From Streptomyces collinus Tu 365 (GTDB lineage Bacteria; Actinomycetota; Actinomycetes; Streptomycetales; Streptomycetaceae): a stretch of DNA of 64,000 nucleotides. Below the pieces are notes generated by a model. The model was given only the letters and a program-made list of their open reading frames with translations. It made no database searches and was not told the DNA's origin. A program made the position numbers and the translations under genes. Location of the stretch: the NCBI RefSeq assembly GCF_000444875.1, contig NC_021985.1:7894170-7958169 (forward strand). The letters are read 5' to 3'. Positions 43,695-52,589 of the stretch are shown here, piece by piece (within the stretch, counting starts at the first letter, position 1; each line of letters opens with the position of its first letter).

Positions 43695-46595
43695 TCAACG
43701 CCGTGTGTCGAGAGCGCGACGAGCCTGGGAACGGCTGGGTTGACTGATCGTCACAGCCGCGTCCAAGGAGCCCGCTTGACCATCGTCAACGGAGTCGACG
43801 GCCGCCCCGGAGGCGATGACGGCGACCGCCATCGCATGGGCGAGCGCGGTACGCGAACGCACTCCGATCTTGCGGTAGACCCGCGACAGGGTCCCCTCCA
43901 CCGTCTTGACGCTGATGAACAGCTCCGCCGCGACTTCCCGGTTGGTGGCCCCGCCCCCGACCAGCTCGGCGATCCTGGCCTCCGTGGGCGTGAGTTCGGG
44001 CGTGCCCCCGCCCGCCTCACCGCCGCGGTCCCCGGCGTCCAGCCGGGCCAGCTCCTCCCTGGCCCGGGCCGCCAGCGGAGCGGCGCCGATCCGTGTGGCG
44101 GTCTCCAGCGCCTCGGTGAGGGCCGTGCGCGCCGCGCTCCTGCGGCGCGCACGGCGCTCGACCGCACCGAGCGCGATCAGGGTGCGTACCACCTCCAGGG
44201 GCAGGGGGAGCGGGCGCAGCCGGTCAAGGGCGGCACACAGCCGCGCCGCCCCCTCTCTCGCCCGGCCGATCCCCGCCTCGCGGAGTCCCTCCGCCCGCTC
44301 CAGAGCCGCCAGCACGCTGCCGGGCGTATCGCCGGACACACGGGCGCGGGCCTCGCGGACGACGGCCCCGCCCTGTTCCGTCTCGCCCAGGAGGACGAGG
44401 GCTTCGGCCAGGTCGCCGTACCAGTGCAGCAGGGGCGGGTCGGCGGCGCACATGGCCGCCCCGAGTTCCCTGACGCGCTGCAACGCCTCGACCGCGGACG
44501 CCGCTCCCTGGGGGTCGCCGGTGAGCAGTTCGGCCTGTCCGAGCACGGCCAGCGAGCGCAGCAGGAACAGCCGGTCGCCGTCGGCCTCCGAGGCCCGTAC
44601 CGCCTGTTCGGCCAGCCGCCGGGCGTCCTCCGCGGTGCCGCCCGCGACGGCCGCCAGTGCGGACGCGTACAGGGCCGGGGCCGTTCGGGCCATGGTCTGT
44701 GCGCAGCGTGCCGCGGTCCGCAGCGCCTCGGGGCACTGTCCGGCCCGCACCTGGATCCGGGTCAGCGACACCAGGGTCGCCATGACCTCCTCGACGCCGG
44801 CGAACTCCTCGACCGTGGGCAGGAGTTCGGTCACCTGCTCGTGTGCCTCGGGCACCCTGTCGGAGTCGAGGGCCAAAATCGCCCGCATCCGGACCAGCCG
44901 CCAGCTCTGCGGACCGCCGTCGACGCCACCGGCCAGGGCGAGCGCCTCCTCCAGCGTGGCGTCCGCCGCGACCGCTTCGCCGGCCAGGGACCGCACCCGG
45001 GCGAGGGTGGCGAGCGCCCCGATCCGGGTCTCCGTGTCGCCCGCCACGGCCGCCTGCCGGGCGGCGTGCCGTGCGTGGCCGCCGGCCTCCGCCAACTCCC
45101 CGCAGAGCAGCCCGCGTACGGCCGCCCAGTGGTGGAGCCATGCTTCGGCCTCCGGATCGCCGTGGGCGTCCCGGAGGCCCTCCTCGATCAGGGCTTGGGC
45201 ACCCTCCAGTGCCTGCCCGGCGTTGCGCAGCAGGATCAGCCGGGCCCGTACCCGCCGGCGAGCCGAGCGCGACTCGGCGAGTACCGTCTCGGCGGCCTCA
45301 CCCGCCTCCTCCAGCTGCCCGGCGTCGCACGCGTACTCCGCCGCGGCCAGCAGCCGGTCGGCCCGGTCCGCGGGCCGGTCGCCGGGGGTGCGGCGGGCGG
45401 CGAGCAAGGCCAGCTCGCGGGCGGCACCGAGCGCGCCGTCGCGGCGGGCGTACTCCGCCGCGGACATCAGGGTGCGGGCGGTGTCCTCGTCCTGGTGCGG
45501 ACGGGCGTGGGCGAGATGGCGGGCCTGCTCGACGGGCTCGGTGAGCGCGTGGGCCAGCAGCGCGTGCGCCTGCCGGCGGCCGGGTTCCGGGGCGTCGGCA
45601 TAGACGGCGGCACGGAGCAGCGGATGCCGGAAGCGTATGGTTCCGCGGGCGTCGGTCGTTGTGATGCCGAGGCGTTCGGCATCGGCCAGATCCGTGGCGG
45701 GATCGGGGAGTCCGGCGGCGTGCAGCAGGGCGAGGTCGGGGCGGGCGGCGGCGCTCGTGACCAGGAGGGTGCGCCGGGCCGGCGCGGGCAGTGTGCGCAC
45801 CTGGTCCAGGACCAGGGTGCGCAGTCTTCGGGGCACGGGCGGTGTCGGGCCCGAGGGCAGGGGTGCCGGGCCGCGCAGAGCCGCGGCCCGCCCCAGCTCC
45901 AGGGCGTACAGGGGGTTTCCGGCGGCCGTGTCCTGGACGGACCGCAGCACTCCCGGGGGCAGGTCGGTGCCGACGCCGGTGCGCACCAGATGGGCGACCT
46001 CGTCGTCCGTCAGCGCATGCACCGGAAGTTCGGTGGTGCCCGGCGGGCAGCAGCGCAGCCGGTCGGGCTGTTCACCGTCCGCCACGCGCTCGGCGGCCAC
46101 CACGCGTATGTCGAGGCCGCCCAAGCGGCGTACGGCGAAGGCGAGTACCTCGGCGGTGGGTGCGTCGAGCCACTGCAGACCGTCGACGACCAGCACGACG
46201 GGGCCGGTGGCGGCCAGCGCGCGCAGCACCTCCAGGACAGCGAGGCGTACCGCGAGACGGCCGCGTCCGTCCGCGGGTTCCGGGCCGTGCAGCAGGGCCG
46301 CCCTCAGTGCTGCCCGGGGCTCGGGCGCGAGGGGTTCGAGGCAGCTCTCCGGTACCGGCGCGAACAGGTCGACGAGGCCGACGAACGGGAGCCGGGCGTC
46401 CTCCTCGGCCGGGGAGCAGTGCAGCACGGTGACCGCCGACGGGGCATCCGTGGTCAGGGACGCCATGAGGGCCGCCACGAGCGTGGACTTGCCGATCCCC
46501 GGGGGGCCGTGGAAGAGCACTCCGGGACGGGCCGTCAGTTCGGCCCGGGCGGTGTCGAGCAGCTCGTGGCGCCCGGTCAGCGACCGTGCTCCCAC
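43695..46595 (-). CDS. LAL-type (large ATP-binding) LuxR family regulator
   Basis: A 966-residue regulator. Walker A FHGPPGIGKSTL (about 28-39) and Walker B VVLVVDGLQWLD (about 131-142) mark an N-terminal STAND-like ATPase. A long helical repeat region of TPR character follows (about 370-860), and a LuxR/GerE helix-turn-helix ends the protein (LTPTEARIAELVGGGATNREVAAELFISVKTVEGTLSRVYRKIG, about 880-925). LAL proteins respond to ligands bound by the central region and often activate adjacent genes; the next gene, an S53 peptidase, is a candidate target. The GTG at 46595 has no strong ribosome site, so the exact start is uncertain. Confidence 0.9.
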   Translation of the reverse strand: MGARSLTGRHELLDTARAELTARPGVLFHGPPGIGKSTLVAALMASLTTDAPSAVTVLHCSPAEEDARLPFVGLVDLFAPVPESCLEPLAPEPRAALRAALLHGPEPADGRGRLAVRLAVLEVLRALAATGPVVLVVDGLQWLDAPTAEVLAFAVRRLGGLDIRVVAAERVADGEQPDRLRCCPPGTTELPVHALTDDEVAHLVRTGVGTDLPPGVLRSVQDTAAGNPLYALELGRAAALRGPAPLPSGPTPPVPRRLRTLVLDQVRTLPAPARRTLLVTSAAARPDLALLHAAGLPDPATDLADAERLGITTTDARGTIRFRHPLLRAAVYADAPEPGRRQAHALLAHALTEPVEQARHLAHARPHQDEDTARTLMSAAEYARRDGALGAARELALLAARRTPGDRPADRADRLLAAAEYACDAGQLEEAGEAAETVLAESRSARRRVRARLILLRNAGQALEGAQALIEEGLRDAHGDPEAEAWLHHWAAVRGLLCGELAEAGGHARHAARQAAVAGDTETRIGALATLARVRSLAGEAVAADATLEEALALAGGVDGGPQSWRLVRMRAILALDSDRVPEAHEQVTELLPTVEEFAGVEEVMATLVSLTRIQVRAGQCPEALRTAARCAQTMARTAPALYASALAAVAGGTAEDARRLAEQAVRASEADGDRLFLLRSLAVLGQAELLTGDPQGAASAVEALQRVRELGAAMCAADPPLLHWYGDLAEALVLLGETEQGGAVVREARARVSGDTPGSVLAALERAEGLREAGIGRAREGAARLCAALDRLRPLPLPLEVVRTLIALGAVERRARRRSAARTALTEALETATRIGAAPLAARAREELARLDAGDRGGEAGGGTPELTPTEARIAELVGGGATNREVAAELFISVKTVEGTLSRVYRKIGVRSRTALAHAMAVAVIASGAAVDSVDDGQAGSLDAAVTISQPSRSQARRALDTRR

Positions 46596-46775
46596 GGCAG
46601 TGGAGGTTGGATCATGTGTTCATGACAACCTGTACGGATTCCGTCTGTCAATGACGGCCGTCACGCGGCCGGTCGCCCGTGGCTCACGCGCATCGAGTCG
46701 TGAACCTTCGCGATCTCGCAGCGGACGAAGCCACCCTGCCCGGAGCCCTCTTGAGGACCGGCAGCAGCGTGAACA

Positions 46776-46880
46776 GCCAATCTGGCCGCACCGCATCAAC
46801 GCGGAGTGATCCACCGGGACATCGAGCTCGCCAACATGGTGCTGGGCGAGGACCGCCAACGAGTCGCCGACTTCGCAAAT
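46776..46880 (+). pseudogene. Scrap of a Ser/Thr protein kinase catalytic loop
   Basis: One plus-strand frame reads LAAPHQRGVIHRDIELANMVLGEDRQ then RVADFA. This matches a bacterial kinase catalytic loop (LxxAHxxGVIHRDIKPxNVLL...VADFG), with KP changed to EL and DFG to DFA. A stop codon lies just before it, and no kinase sequence exists on either side. It looks like a small relic, squeezed between the LAL gene and the response-regulator gene. Confidence 0.5.
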
Positions 46881-46927
46881 CGGCCGGGCCGCTCGACAGG
46901 CCGGCGCGGCGCCGTGGGCTGGGTGTG

Positions 46928-47653
46928 TCAGCACTCCAGGCGGTAGCCGTGTCCCCTGAGCGTGGTGATGCGGGGCAACCGGGCCGGGCGGGAAGCCGTT
47001 TGGGTGGCTTCGGCGAGGCGACGGCGCAGGCCGGCCATGGTGACGTCGAGGGTTTTGGTGGAGCCGAACCAGTTCTCGTCCCAGACCTCGGCCATCAGCG
47101 TCTCACGGGAGACGGCTTGTCCCGCGTGGCGCCCGAGAAGGGCGAGCAGTTCGAACTCCTTCGGGCGCAGGGGGACGTCCGCGCCGTGCAGGGTGCAGCG
47201 GCGGGCCACGGTGTCGACGACGAGGTCGCCGAGCCGGAGCGGGATCGCGGTCGTGGTCGGGGTGCGGCGGCGCAGGTGGGCGCGGAGGCGGGCGAGCAGG
47301 ACGGTCAGGCTGAACGGTTTGACGAGGTAGTCGTCGGCTCCGGCGTCCAGGCCGGCGATCACGTCGATGTCGTCGGTGCGTGCGGTGAGGATGATGATCA
47401 ACAGGTCGGGGAGGCGGGCGCGCAGCGTGCGGGCGATGTCGATGCCGTCCGCGTCGGGCAGGCCGAGGTCCAGGAGCAGGGCGTCGTAGGGCGTGCGGGC
47501 GGTTTCGGCGAGGGCACCCTCGCCGGTGCGACTCCAGTGGGATGCGTAGCCGTTGCTGCGCAGGCCGGTTTCCAGGTGGCGGCCGATGGTGTCGTCGTCC
47601 TCGACGACGAGGACGCGGGGGCGGTCGTGGTCCGGCAGGGCGGGTGGGCGCAT
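46928..47653 (-). CDS. OmpR/PhoB family response regulator
   Basis: A 241-residue two-component regulator. The receiver domain (about 13-125) has VLVVEDDD, the phospho-acceptor Asp near 62 in LLLDLGLPD, the Thr in LTAR and the Lys in VKPF. A winged-helix output domain follows (about 145-240: LRPKEFELLALLGRHAGQAVSRETLMAEVWD ... LRGHGYRLE). It is 56 bases downstream of an FtsX-type permease gene, at the end of the transporter operon; the matching histidine kinase is divergent at the other end. ATG at 47653 begins just before PRVLVVEDD; the very long open frame upstream is antisense-like noise of the permease gene. Confidence 0.92.
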   Translation of the reverse strand: MRPPALPDHDRPRVLVVEDDDTIGRHLETGLRSNGYASHWSRTGEGALAETARTPYDALLLDLGLPDADGIDIARTLRARLPDLLIIILTARTDDIDVIAGLDAGADDYLVKPFSLTVLLARLRAHLRRRTPTTTAIPLRLGDLVVDTVARRCTLHGADVPLRPKEFELLALLGRHAGQAVSRETLMAEVWDENWFGSTKTLDVTMAGLRRRLAEATQTASRPARLPRITTLRGHGYRLEC

Positions 47654-47709
47654 GCCCGACAGCGTAGGAGCGTGCGTCGTGGCCCGCTTGGCCGGCGGCC
47701 GTGGTGCGG

Positions 47710-50358
47710 TCACAGGTCTCGCAGCTCCTCGACCGCGGGGCGCTTGGCCCGCCGGATGCCGTTCAGGGCTGCGGCCAGCACGGCCAGCAGCGCGGCGAGC
47801 GCGGTGAGCGCCAGGTAGGAGCCGGGGACCGCAAGAGCCGAGGGGGGTGGGTCGAAGACGCCGGTCAGTACCTTGACCAGCATGTCGGACAGGGCCCAGC
47901 CGATGAGGGCGCCCCCGGCCAGCCCGCCGATGATCAGCAGGAGGGCTTCGGTGAGGACCATGCCGCGCAGCTGATGCTTCTTCGCACCGAGAACGGAGGC
48001 GATGGCGAAGGTGCGGCGGCGTTCGGCGAGGCCGAGGGCGAGGACGAGTCCTCCGGCTCCGGCGGCCAGCAGGACGGCGAAGGCGAGTTCGATGCGGGTC
48101 AGGCCGGCCAGGTCGACGGAGGTGAGGCTGGTTCCGACGGTGCCGCGGGTCTGGGTGAGGTCCGTGACGGTGGCGGCGGTGCCGAGCTGGTGGCGCAGTC
48201 GGGCGGCGATCTGCCGTTGGTGGGTCGCGCCGGTGTCGAGGAGGAAGGCGCCGACGGCGTCGCTGCCGGTGGTCTTGGCGATGTAGGTGGCGTTGGCGAC
48301 GAAGAAGCTGTCCTTGGGGGCGGTGGGAAACTCCTTGACGATGCCGGCGTAGTGGAACGGGACGGGGCGCAGGGCGTGGGTGCGGGCGTCCTGGATGCGC
48401 AGGTTGACCGTGTCGCCCGGGAGGAGCTGGAAGTCGTTGACCGTCTCCGCGCTGACCAGCAGGTTGTCGGGCCGCTGGGCGAGCTGGTGCATCAGCTGGG
48501 CCGCGGTGCCGCCGGAGAAGTAGGCGTTCTGCAGGGAGGTGGCCCGGGCGATGGTGTCCGGGCGGACACCGTAGAGGTCCTGCAGGTCGGAGCCGACATA
48601 GGCGAAGCGGTGCTGGAGCGGCTCGACGTGCCGCACGCCGGCGATTTTCAGGGTGCTTGCGGCGCTGGGCGGGGTGTGTGCGCCGGGGGGTTGGACGACG
48701 GTGACGTCGGCGCCGTTGGTCAGCCGGGCGTCGACCTCGGCCTGCTGCTTGTAGGTGGAGTTGAAGACGGCGGTCGACACGGCGAAGGACACGGCAAGGG
48801 CGAGGAGGACCACCGAGCGGGCGAGGGGACGCCGACGCCGGGAGAGCACGGCGGCCGTGGTCCCGGCGAGTGAGGCGGTCAGAGGGCGCGCCAGCCGGGC
48901 CAGGAGGGGCCGACCGTGGGTGAGGGCCAGAAGGGTCAGGCGCCACAACAGCAGGGCGGAGCCGATCCACAGCAGGGCCGGGCCGAGGAAGGCCCAGTAC
49001 GACACCGAGATGCTGGGGACGCCTTCGGGGGCCAGGACGAGGGCGTACTGGTTTCCGGACGAGGCTCGGAAGACGAGCCAGGAGCCGATCAGCAGCAGGA
49101 AGTCCAGGCCGTACCGCATCCACCACGGGTTGCGGGTGCTGCGGGCGCCCCCCTCCTTGCGGGTGTCGGACACGGTGAGCGTGCGCAGGTCGCGCAGGGC
49201 GGGCACGAGGACGGCGCCGGCGGCGACGGCGGCACCGAGAACGAAAGCGATGGCGTACCACAGGGCCCAGGTGCCCCCGCTCCCGAACGACACGGTACCG
49301 AAGGCGAGGCGGCCGGTCAGCGCGGCGAGAGCGACGCCCGCCAGGCCGCCGACCACGGCTATCAGTGCCGCCTCCAGGACGGCGAGGGCGGTGATCTGGC
49401 GGGGGCGAAGGCCGCGCAGCCGCAGCAGTCCCTGCTCCTGGCGGCGCCGCTCGCCCCCAGCGGCGGCGACCGCAGCAGTCAGCGCGGCGGCCAGGACGGC
49501 GCCGGGGACGCCGAGGAAGAGGAAGAGGATCTGCGCGTAGAGGGCGTCCTGGCGGGCGGAGTCCAGGGCGGCGCCGACGTTGTTGCCGACGAGCGCGGCC
49601 CCGGATGAGCGGGCTTCGAGGTTGTGCGCGGCACCCGTGACCGTGGTGAACGCGGCGGCCGGATCGGAGGGCAGCCCGCTGTCGTCGCGGGCGACGTGGA
49701 TCTGGGTGGTGACGCCGGTGGCGCCCCGGGTCAGCGAGGCGAACTGTGCCGCGGGCAGCAGGACGACGTTGTCGGGGGGTGCGGTCGGCTGGGACTGGCT
49801 GGGGGCGCCGACGGTCTGGAAGAGCGAGTCGGCCTGGGGCAGGTCGATCACGCCGTCGACCTTCACCTGGCGCACGCCGACGCCGGGCAGGCGGACGCCG
49901 ATCGTGTCGCCGGGGGCGGCGTGCAGGTTGGACGCGGTCTGCTGGGCCAGCAGCACACCGTCGGAGGAGCCGGAGAGGGGACGGATCTCGCCGGGGAACC
50001 GGCCGCGGTAGCCGTCGGGCAGACCGAGCGCCATCCCGGGGCCGGTGGTCTGGGTGCTGCCCTGGACCTGGGCGGTGAAGCCGGAGGTGTGGGCGAAGCC
50101 GACCGGCAGGGCGGCGCGGGTCCCGGGGCTCTTGCGGATGAGTGACAGCACGGGGTTCGTATCGGCGCCCGGCTGGACCTGGACCTGCCAGTCGACGGCG
50201 ACGGAGCGCACCGCGCGCTGGGTCATGGTCGCTTTCGACGCGGTGAGGAAGGAGCCGAGGGCGGCGATGAGCGCGACCGCGAGGGCGATCCCGGCCAGTG
50301 CGGCCAGCAGCCGTCCTGCCCGGTGCCGGGTCAGTCCGCGCGCCCATGCGGTGATCAT
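47710..50358 (-). CDS. ABC transporter permease, FtsX/MacB type
   Basis: An 882-residue permease with two FtsX-like units. A first helix near 13-38 is followed by a large extracytoplasmic domain (about 45-270), then helices near 270-300, 325-350 and 370-390. A second set begins with helices near 420-470 and 520-540, followed by another extracytoplasmic domain (about 550-730) and three helices near 735-870. Such permeases work with LolD/MacB-type ATPases and usually act mechanically on envelope substrates or export or sense antimicrobial peptides. Its start overlaps the stop of the upstream ATPase as ATGA. The partner set of two ATPases and a lipoprotein supports an export or sensing role. Confidence 0.9.
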   Translation of the reverse strand: MITAWARGLTRHRAGRLLAALAGIALAVALIAALGSFLTASKATMTQRAVRSVAVDWQVQVQPGADTNPVLSLIRKSPGTRAALPVGFAHTSGFTAQVQGSTQTTGPGMALGLPDGYRGRFPGEIRPLSGSSDGVLLAQQTASNLHAAPGDTIGVRLPGVGVRQVKVDGVIDLPQADSLFQTVGAPSQSQPTAPPDNVVLLPAAQFASLTRGATGVTTQIHVARDDSGLPSDPAAAFTTVTGAAHNLEARSSGAALVGNNVGAALDSARQDALYAQILFLFLGVPGAVLAAALTAAVAAAGGERRRQEQGLLRLRGLRPRQITALAVLEAALIAVVGGLAGVALAALTGRLAFGTVSFGSGGTWALWYAIAFVLGAAVAAGAVLVPALRDLRTLTVSDTRKEGGARSTRNPWWMRYGLDFLLLIGSWLVFRASSGNQYALVLAPEGVPSISVSYWAFLGPALLWIGSALLLWRLTLLALTHGRPLLARLARPLTASLAGTTAAVLSRRRRPLARSVVLLALAVSFAVSTAVFNSTYKQQAEVDARLTNGADVTVVQPPGAHTPPSAASTLKIAGVRHVEPLQHRFAYVGSDLQDLYGVRPDTIARATSLQNAYFSGGTAAQLMHQLAQRPDNLLVSAETVNDFQLLPGDTVNLRIQDARTHALRPVPFHYAGIVKEFPTAPKDSFFVANATYIAKTTGSDAVGAFLLDTGATHQRQIAARLRHQLGTAATVTDLTQTRGTVGTSLTSVDLAGLTRIELAFAVLLAAGAGGLVLALGLAERRRTFAIASVLGAKKHQLRGMVLTEALLLIIGGLAGGALIGWALSDMLVKVLTGVFDPPPSALAVPGSYLALTALAALLAVLAAALNGIRRAKRPAVEELRDL

Positions 50359-51017
50359 GAGATCTCCTCGGGTGCGAGCAGACGGCCGTCGCGCATGCTG
50401 CGCCGGACGGTGAGCCGGGCGGCGACGGCCGGGTCATGGGTGGTGACCACGAGCGCAGCGCCCGTACGGTCGGCCGCCGTCAGCAGGGCGTCCAGGACGC
50501 GTGTGCCGGTGGCGTGGTCGAGGCGTCCGGTGGGCTCGTCGGCGAGAATCAGTCGCGGAGCCTGGGCCAGGACGCGGGCGGCAGCCGCACGCTGGGCCTG
50601 TCCGCCGGAGATCTCCTCGGGCAGCCGCTCGGCGAGGTCGGCGGCCCCCACCAGATCCAGTGCCGCGCGGGCGGCCTCCTGGGCCGCGGTCTCGGTCCGG
50701 CCGGCCAGGACGAGGGGCAGGGCGGCGTTCTCCAGCACGTTCAGGGCGGGGATGAGGCTGTCGCCCTGGAAGACCAGGCCGATGCCGAACGTCCCCAGCG
50801 ACGCGGACCGGATCACCTTCCCGCTGGTGGGCTGTTCGAGCCCGGCCAGCAGATGCAGCAGCGAACTCTTGCCCGACCCCGAGGGGCCGACGACGGCGAG
50901 CCTCTCGCCGGTCGTGATCACCAGGTTCGCCCCGTGCACGGCCACCACGGCCTGCGCGCCCCGACCGAAGGTGAGGGCCGCGTCCTGGCAGGCCACGAGC
51001 GTCTCATCCGCGGGCAT
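50355..51017 (-). CDS. ABC transporter ATP-binding protein
   Basis: A 220-residue ATPase of the LolD/MacB type. Walker A GPSGSGKSS (about 45-53), Q-loop VFQGDSL, signature ISGGQAQR (about 137-144), Walker B LILADEP, and H-loop TTHD are all seen. It overlaps both neighbours: 14 bases with the upstream ATPase and ATGA with the permease. It is therefore translated as part of one transporter operon. Confidence 0.92.
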   Translation of the reverse strand: MPADETLVACQDAALTFGRGAQAVVAVHGANLVITTGERLAVVGPSGSGKSSLLHLLAGLEQPTSGKVIRSASLGTFGIGLVFQGDSLIPALNVLENAALPLVLAGRTETAAQEAARAALDLVGAADLAERLPEEISGGQAQRAAAARVLAQAPRLILADEPTGRLDHATGTRVLDALLTAADRTGAALVVTTHDPAVAARLTVRRSMRDGRLLAPEEIS

Positions 51018-51759
51018 GCCGCTCCTCCTGTCGCGAACGGTGATCCGCCGTGGAGGTGCTGCCGGCTCTTCCGTCCGTCAGCGTGATCACCCGGTCGGCG
51101 ATCCGCACCGCTTCGGCGCTGTGCGTGACGATCAGCACCGCGCAGCCGTCAGCCGCCCGATCCCGCAGCATCGTGAGAACCAACTGCTCGGTGCCGCCGT
51201 CCAGCTCACCGGTCGGCTCGTCCGCGAGCAGCACCTCGGGCGCGTTGGCCAGCGCGACGGCGAGCCCGGCCCGCGCCACCTCGCCCCCGGACAGCTGCCG
51301 GGGCAGGGCGTGCGCCCGCTCGGCGAGCCCGACCTGCCCCACAAGCTCCCGCCAGGAGACGGCGGAGCGGCGCCCTGCCGCGCGCTGGGCCAGGAGGATG
51401 TTGTCGCGCACGCTCAGATGCGGCAACAGGTTGCGGGTCTGCAGCAGCACGCCGATGTGCCGGGCCCGCAACCGGGCTCGCTCGGTCTCCGGCCGGTGAC
51501 TGATCCGGACGCCGTTCACGCGGACCTCGCCGCCCGAGGGCTCGTCCAGCCCGGCCAGGCAGGACAGCAGGGTCGACTTGCCCGACCCGGACGGCCCGAC
51601 GACCGCGACGGTCTCCCCGCGCCGGACGTTCAGGGACACCCCCCGCAGGGCAAGCGTCTCCTCCTCCCCGGCCCGGTAGAAGCGGTACAGCTCGCGCGCG
51701 CTCAGAACGTCCTCGGCCGGACGGCGTGCGCCGATGCCGTCGTGGGAGTCGGCGGACAT
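51004..51759 (-). CDS. ABC transporter ATP-binding protein
   Basis: A 251-residue ATPase. Walker A GPSGSGKST, LLQTRNLLPHLSV Q-loop region, signature LSGGEVARAG, Walker B VLLADEP and H-loop VTHS are present. The signature reads GGEVAR where most relatives have GGQQQR, a minor change. The start at 51759 is 5 bases after the lipoprotein stop; a 14-residue longer frame start at 51801 would overlap that gene. A second ATPase follows at once, so the permease may be driven by a heterodimer. Confidence 0.9.
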   Translation of the reverse strand: MSADSHDGIGARRPAEDVLSARELYRFYRAGEEETLALRGVSLNVRRGETVAVVGPSGSGKSTLLSCLAGLDEPSGGEVRVNGVRISHRPETERARLRARHIGVLLQTRNLLPHLSVRDNILLAQRAAGRRSAVSWRELVGQVGLAERAHALPRQLSGGEVARAGLAVALANAPEVLLADEPTGELDGGTEQLVLTMLRDRAADGCAVLIVTHSAEAVRIADRVITLTDGRAGSTSTADHRSRQEERHARG

Positions 51760-51764
51760 ACCGC

Positions 51765-52418
51765 TCACCGCCAGGTGAAGGAGTCGCTGATGATCCGCCA
51801 CGGGTCGACGTTGTCGGCGTTGACCGGCCCGGACAGGGTCACGTCCACCTCATGACCGGACCGGTAGTAGGCGTACCGCTCGAAGGCGTCCCGCACGACC
51901 TTCCCGGTGACCGGGTCCTTCGCCGAGTCGGCCTGGTAGGTCAGCAGGACGACGCGGCCGGCGTGCCGCCTGACCTCGGACACCTTGGGGGAGGCGAACT
52001 TCGCCGTCTGGCTGCGCAGCCGCGGGACCACCGTGTGGGTGACCGAGCCGACCGTGGGAGCGGCGGACGCGGCGGCGGCCGTGATCCGGACGGTGTTCAG
52101 CTTGTCCGTGAACACCGTGGTGTCCTTCTGGACGGTACGGGCCCAGCCCTCAGGCACTTTCACGGTGTAGCCCGTGAAGGTGCCACCGGCTGGGTGATAG
52201 GGGACGTATGCCTGGTTGTCGGGGATGTCTCCGGGCGGATTGGACTCGGTGGGCGCGGGCGCCGGGTTGTTCCGCCCGCCACCTGCAGGGGCACGGGAAC
52301 CCGCAGCGGGTGACGTCGGGGCGGGGCCCGCGTGCGACCCTGAACCGGAACAGCCGGCGCTCACCGCCGCGACCAGCGCCAGTGCGACGACGGCGGTCGC
52401 CCGTATGTGTACTGCCAT
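51765..52418 (-). CDS. Secreted lipoprotein, probable sensor or substrate-binding partner of the ABC transporter
   Basis: A 217-residue lipoprotein. The signal peptide MAVHIRATAVVALALVAAVSAGCSGSG carries a lipobox VSAG-C at about 21-25, so the mature Cys is lipid-modified and the protein is anchored outside the membrane. A Pro/Ala-rich linker (about 30-65) precedes a globular domain (GGTFTGYTVKVPEGWARTVQKDTTVFTDKLNTVRITAAA...) that ends DPWRIISDSFTWR. ATG at 52418 sets the signal peptide; a longer frame start at 52523 would hide it. It is the first gene of the operon leading to two ATPases, the permease and the response regulator, and is divergent from the histidine kinase gene. Confidence 0.85.
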   Translation of the reverse strand: MAVHIRATAVVALALVAAVSAGCSGSGSHAGPAPTSPAAGSRAPAGGGRNNPAPAPTESNPPGDIPDNQAYVPYHPAGGTFTGYTVKVPEGWARTVQKDTTVFTDKLNTVRITAAAASAAPTVGSVTHTVVPRLRSQTAKFASPKVSEVRRHAGRVVLLTYQADSAKDPVTGKVVRDAFERYAYYRSGHEVDVTLSGPVNADNVDPWRIISDSFTWR

Positions 52419-52589
52419 GGCCACTGCCCTCCCGAGAGCGTGCGACGAGCCCCTCGGCCGGACGGCCGGAGACCGCACGGCCATGGCACCCACACTAGGA
52501 ACCGGCCGGTTAGCGCCCGGCACGGTGACGGTTAGACGACGGCAAAAGCGGGTGCCACATCCCGTCGGCCCAGGAAGGAGGCCCGCATC

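Noticed and set aside
46928..50437. A 1,169-codon minus-strand frame covering the regulator and the permease
   Set aside because: Only its last 241 codons match the response regulator. The rest is antisense-like low-complexity sequence in the wrong frame of the permease gene.
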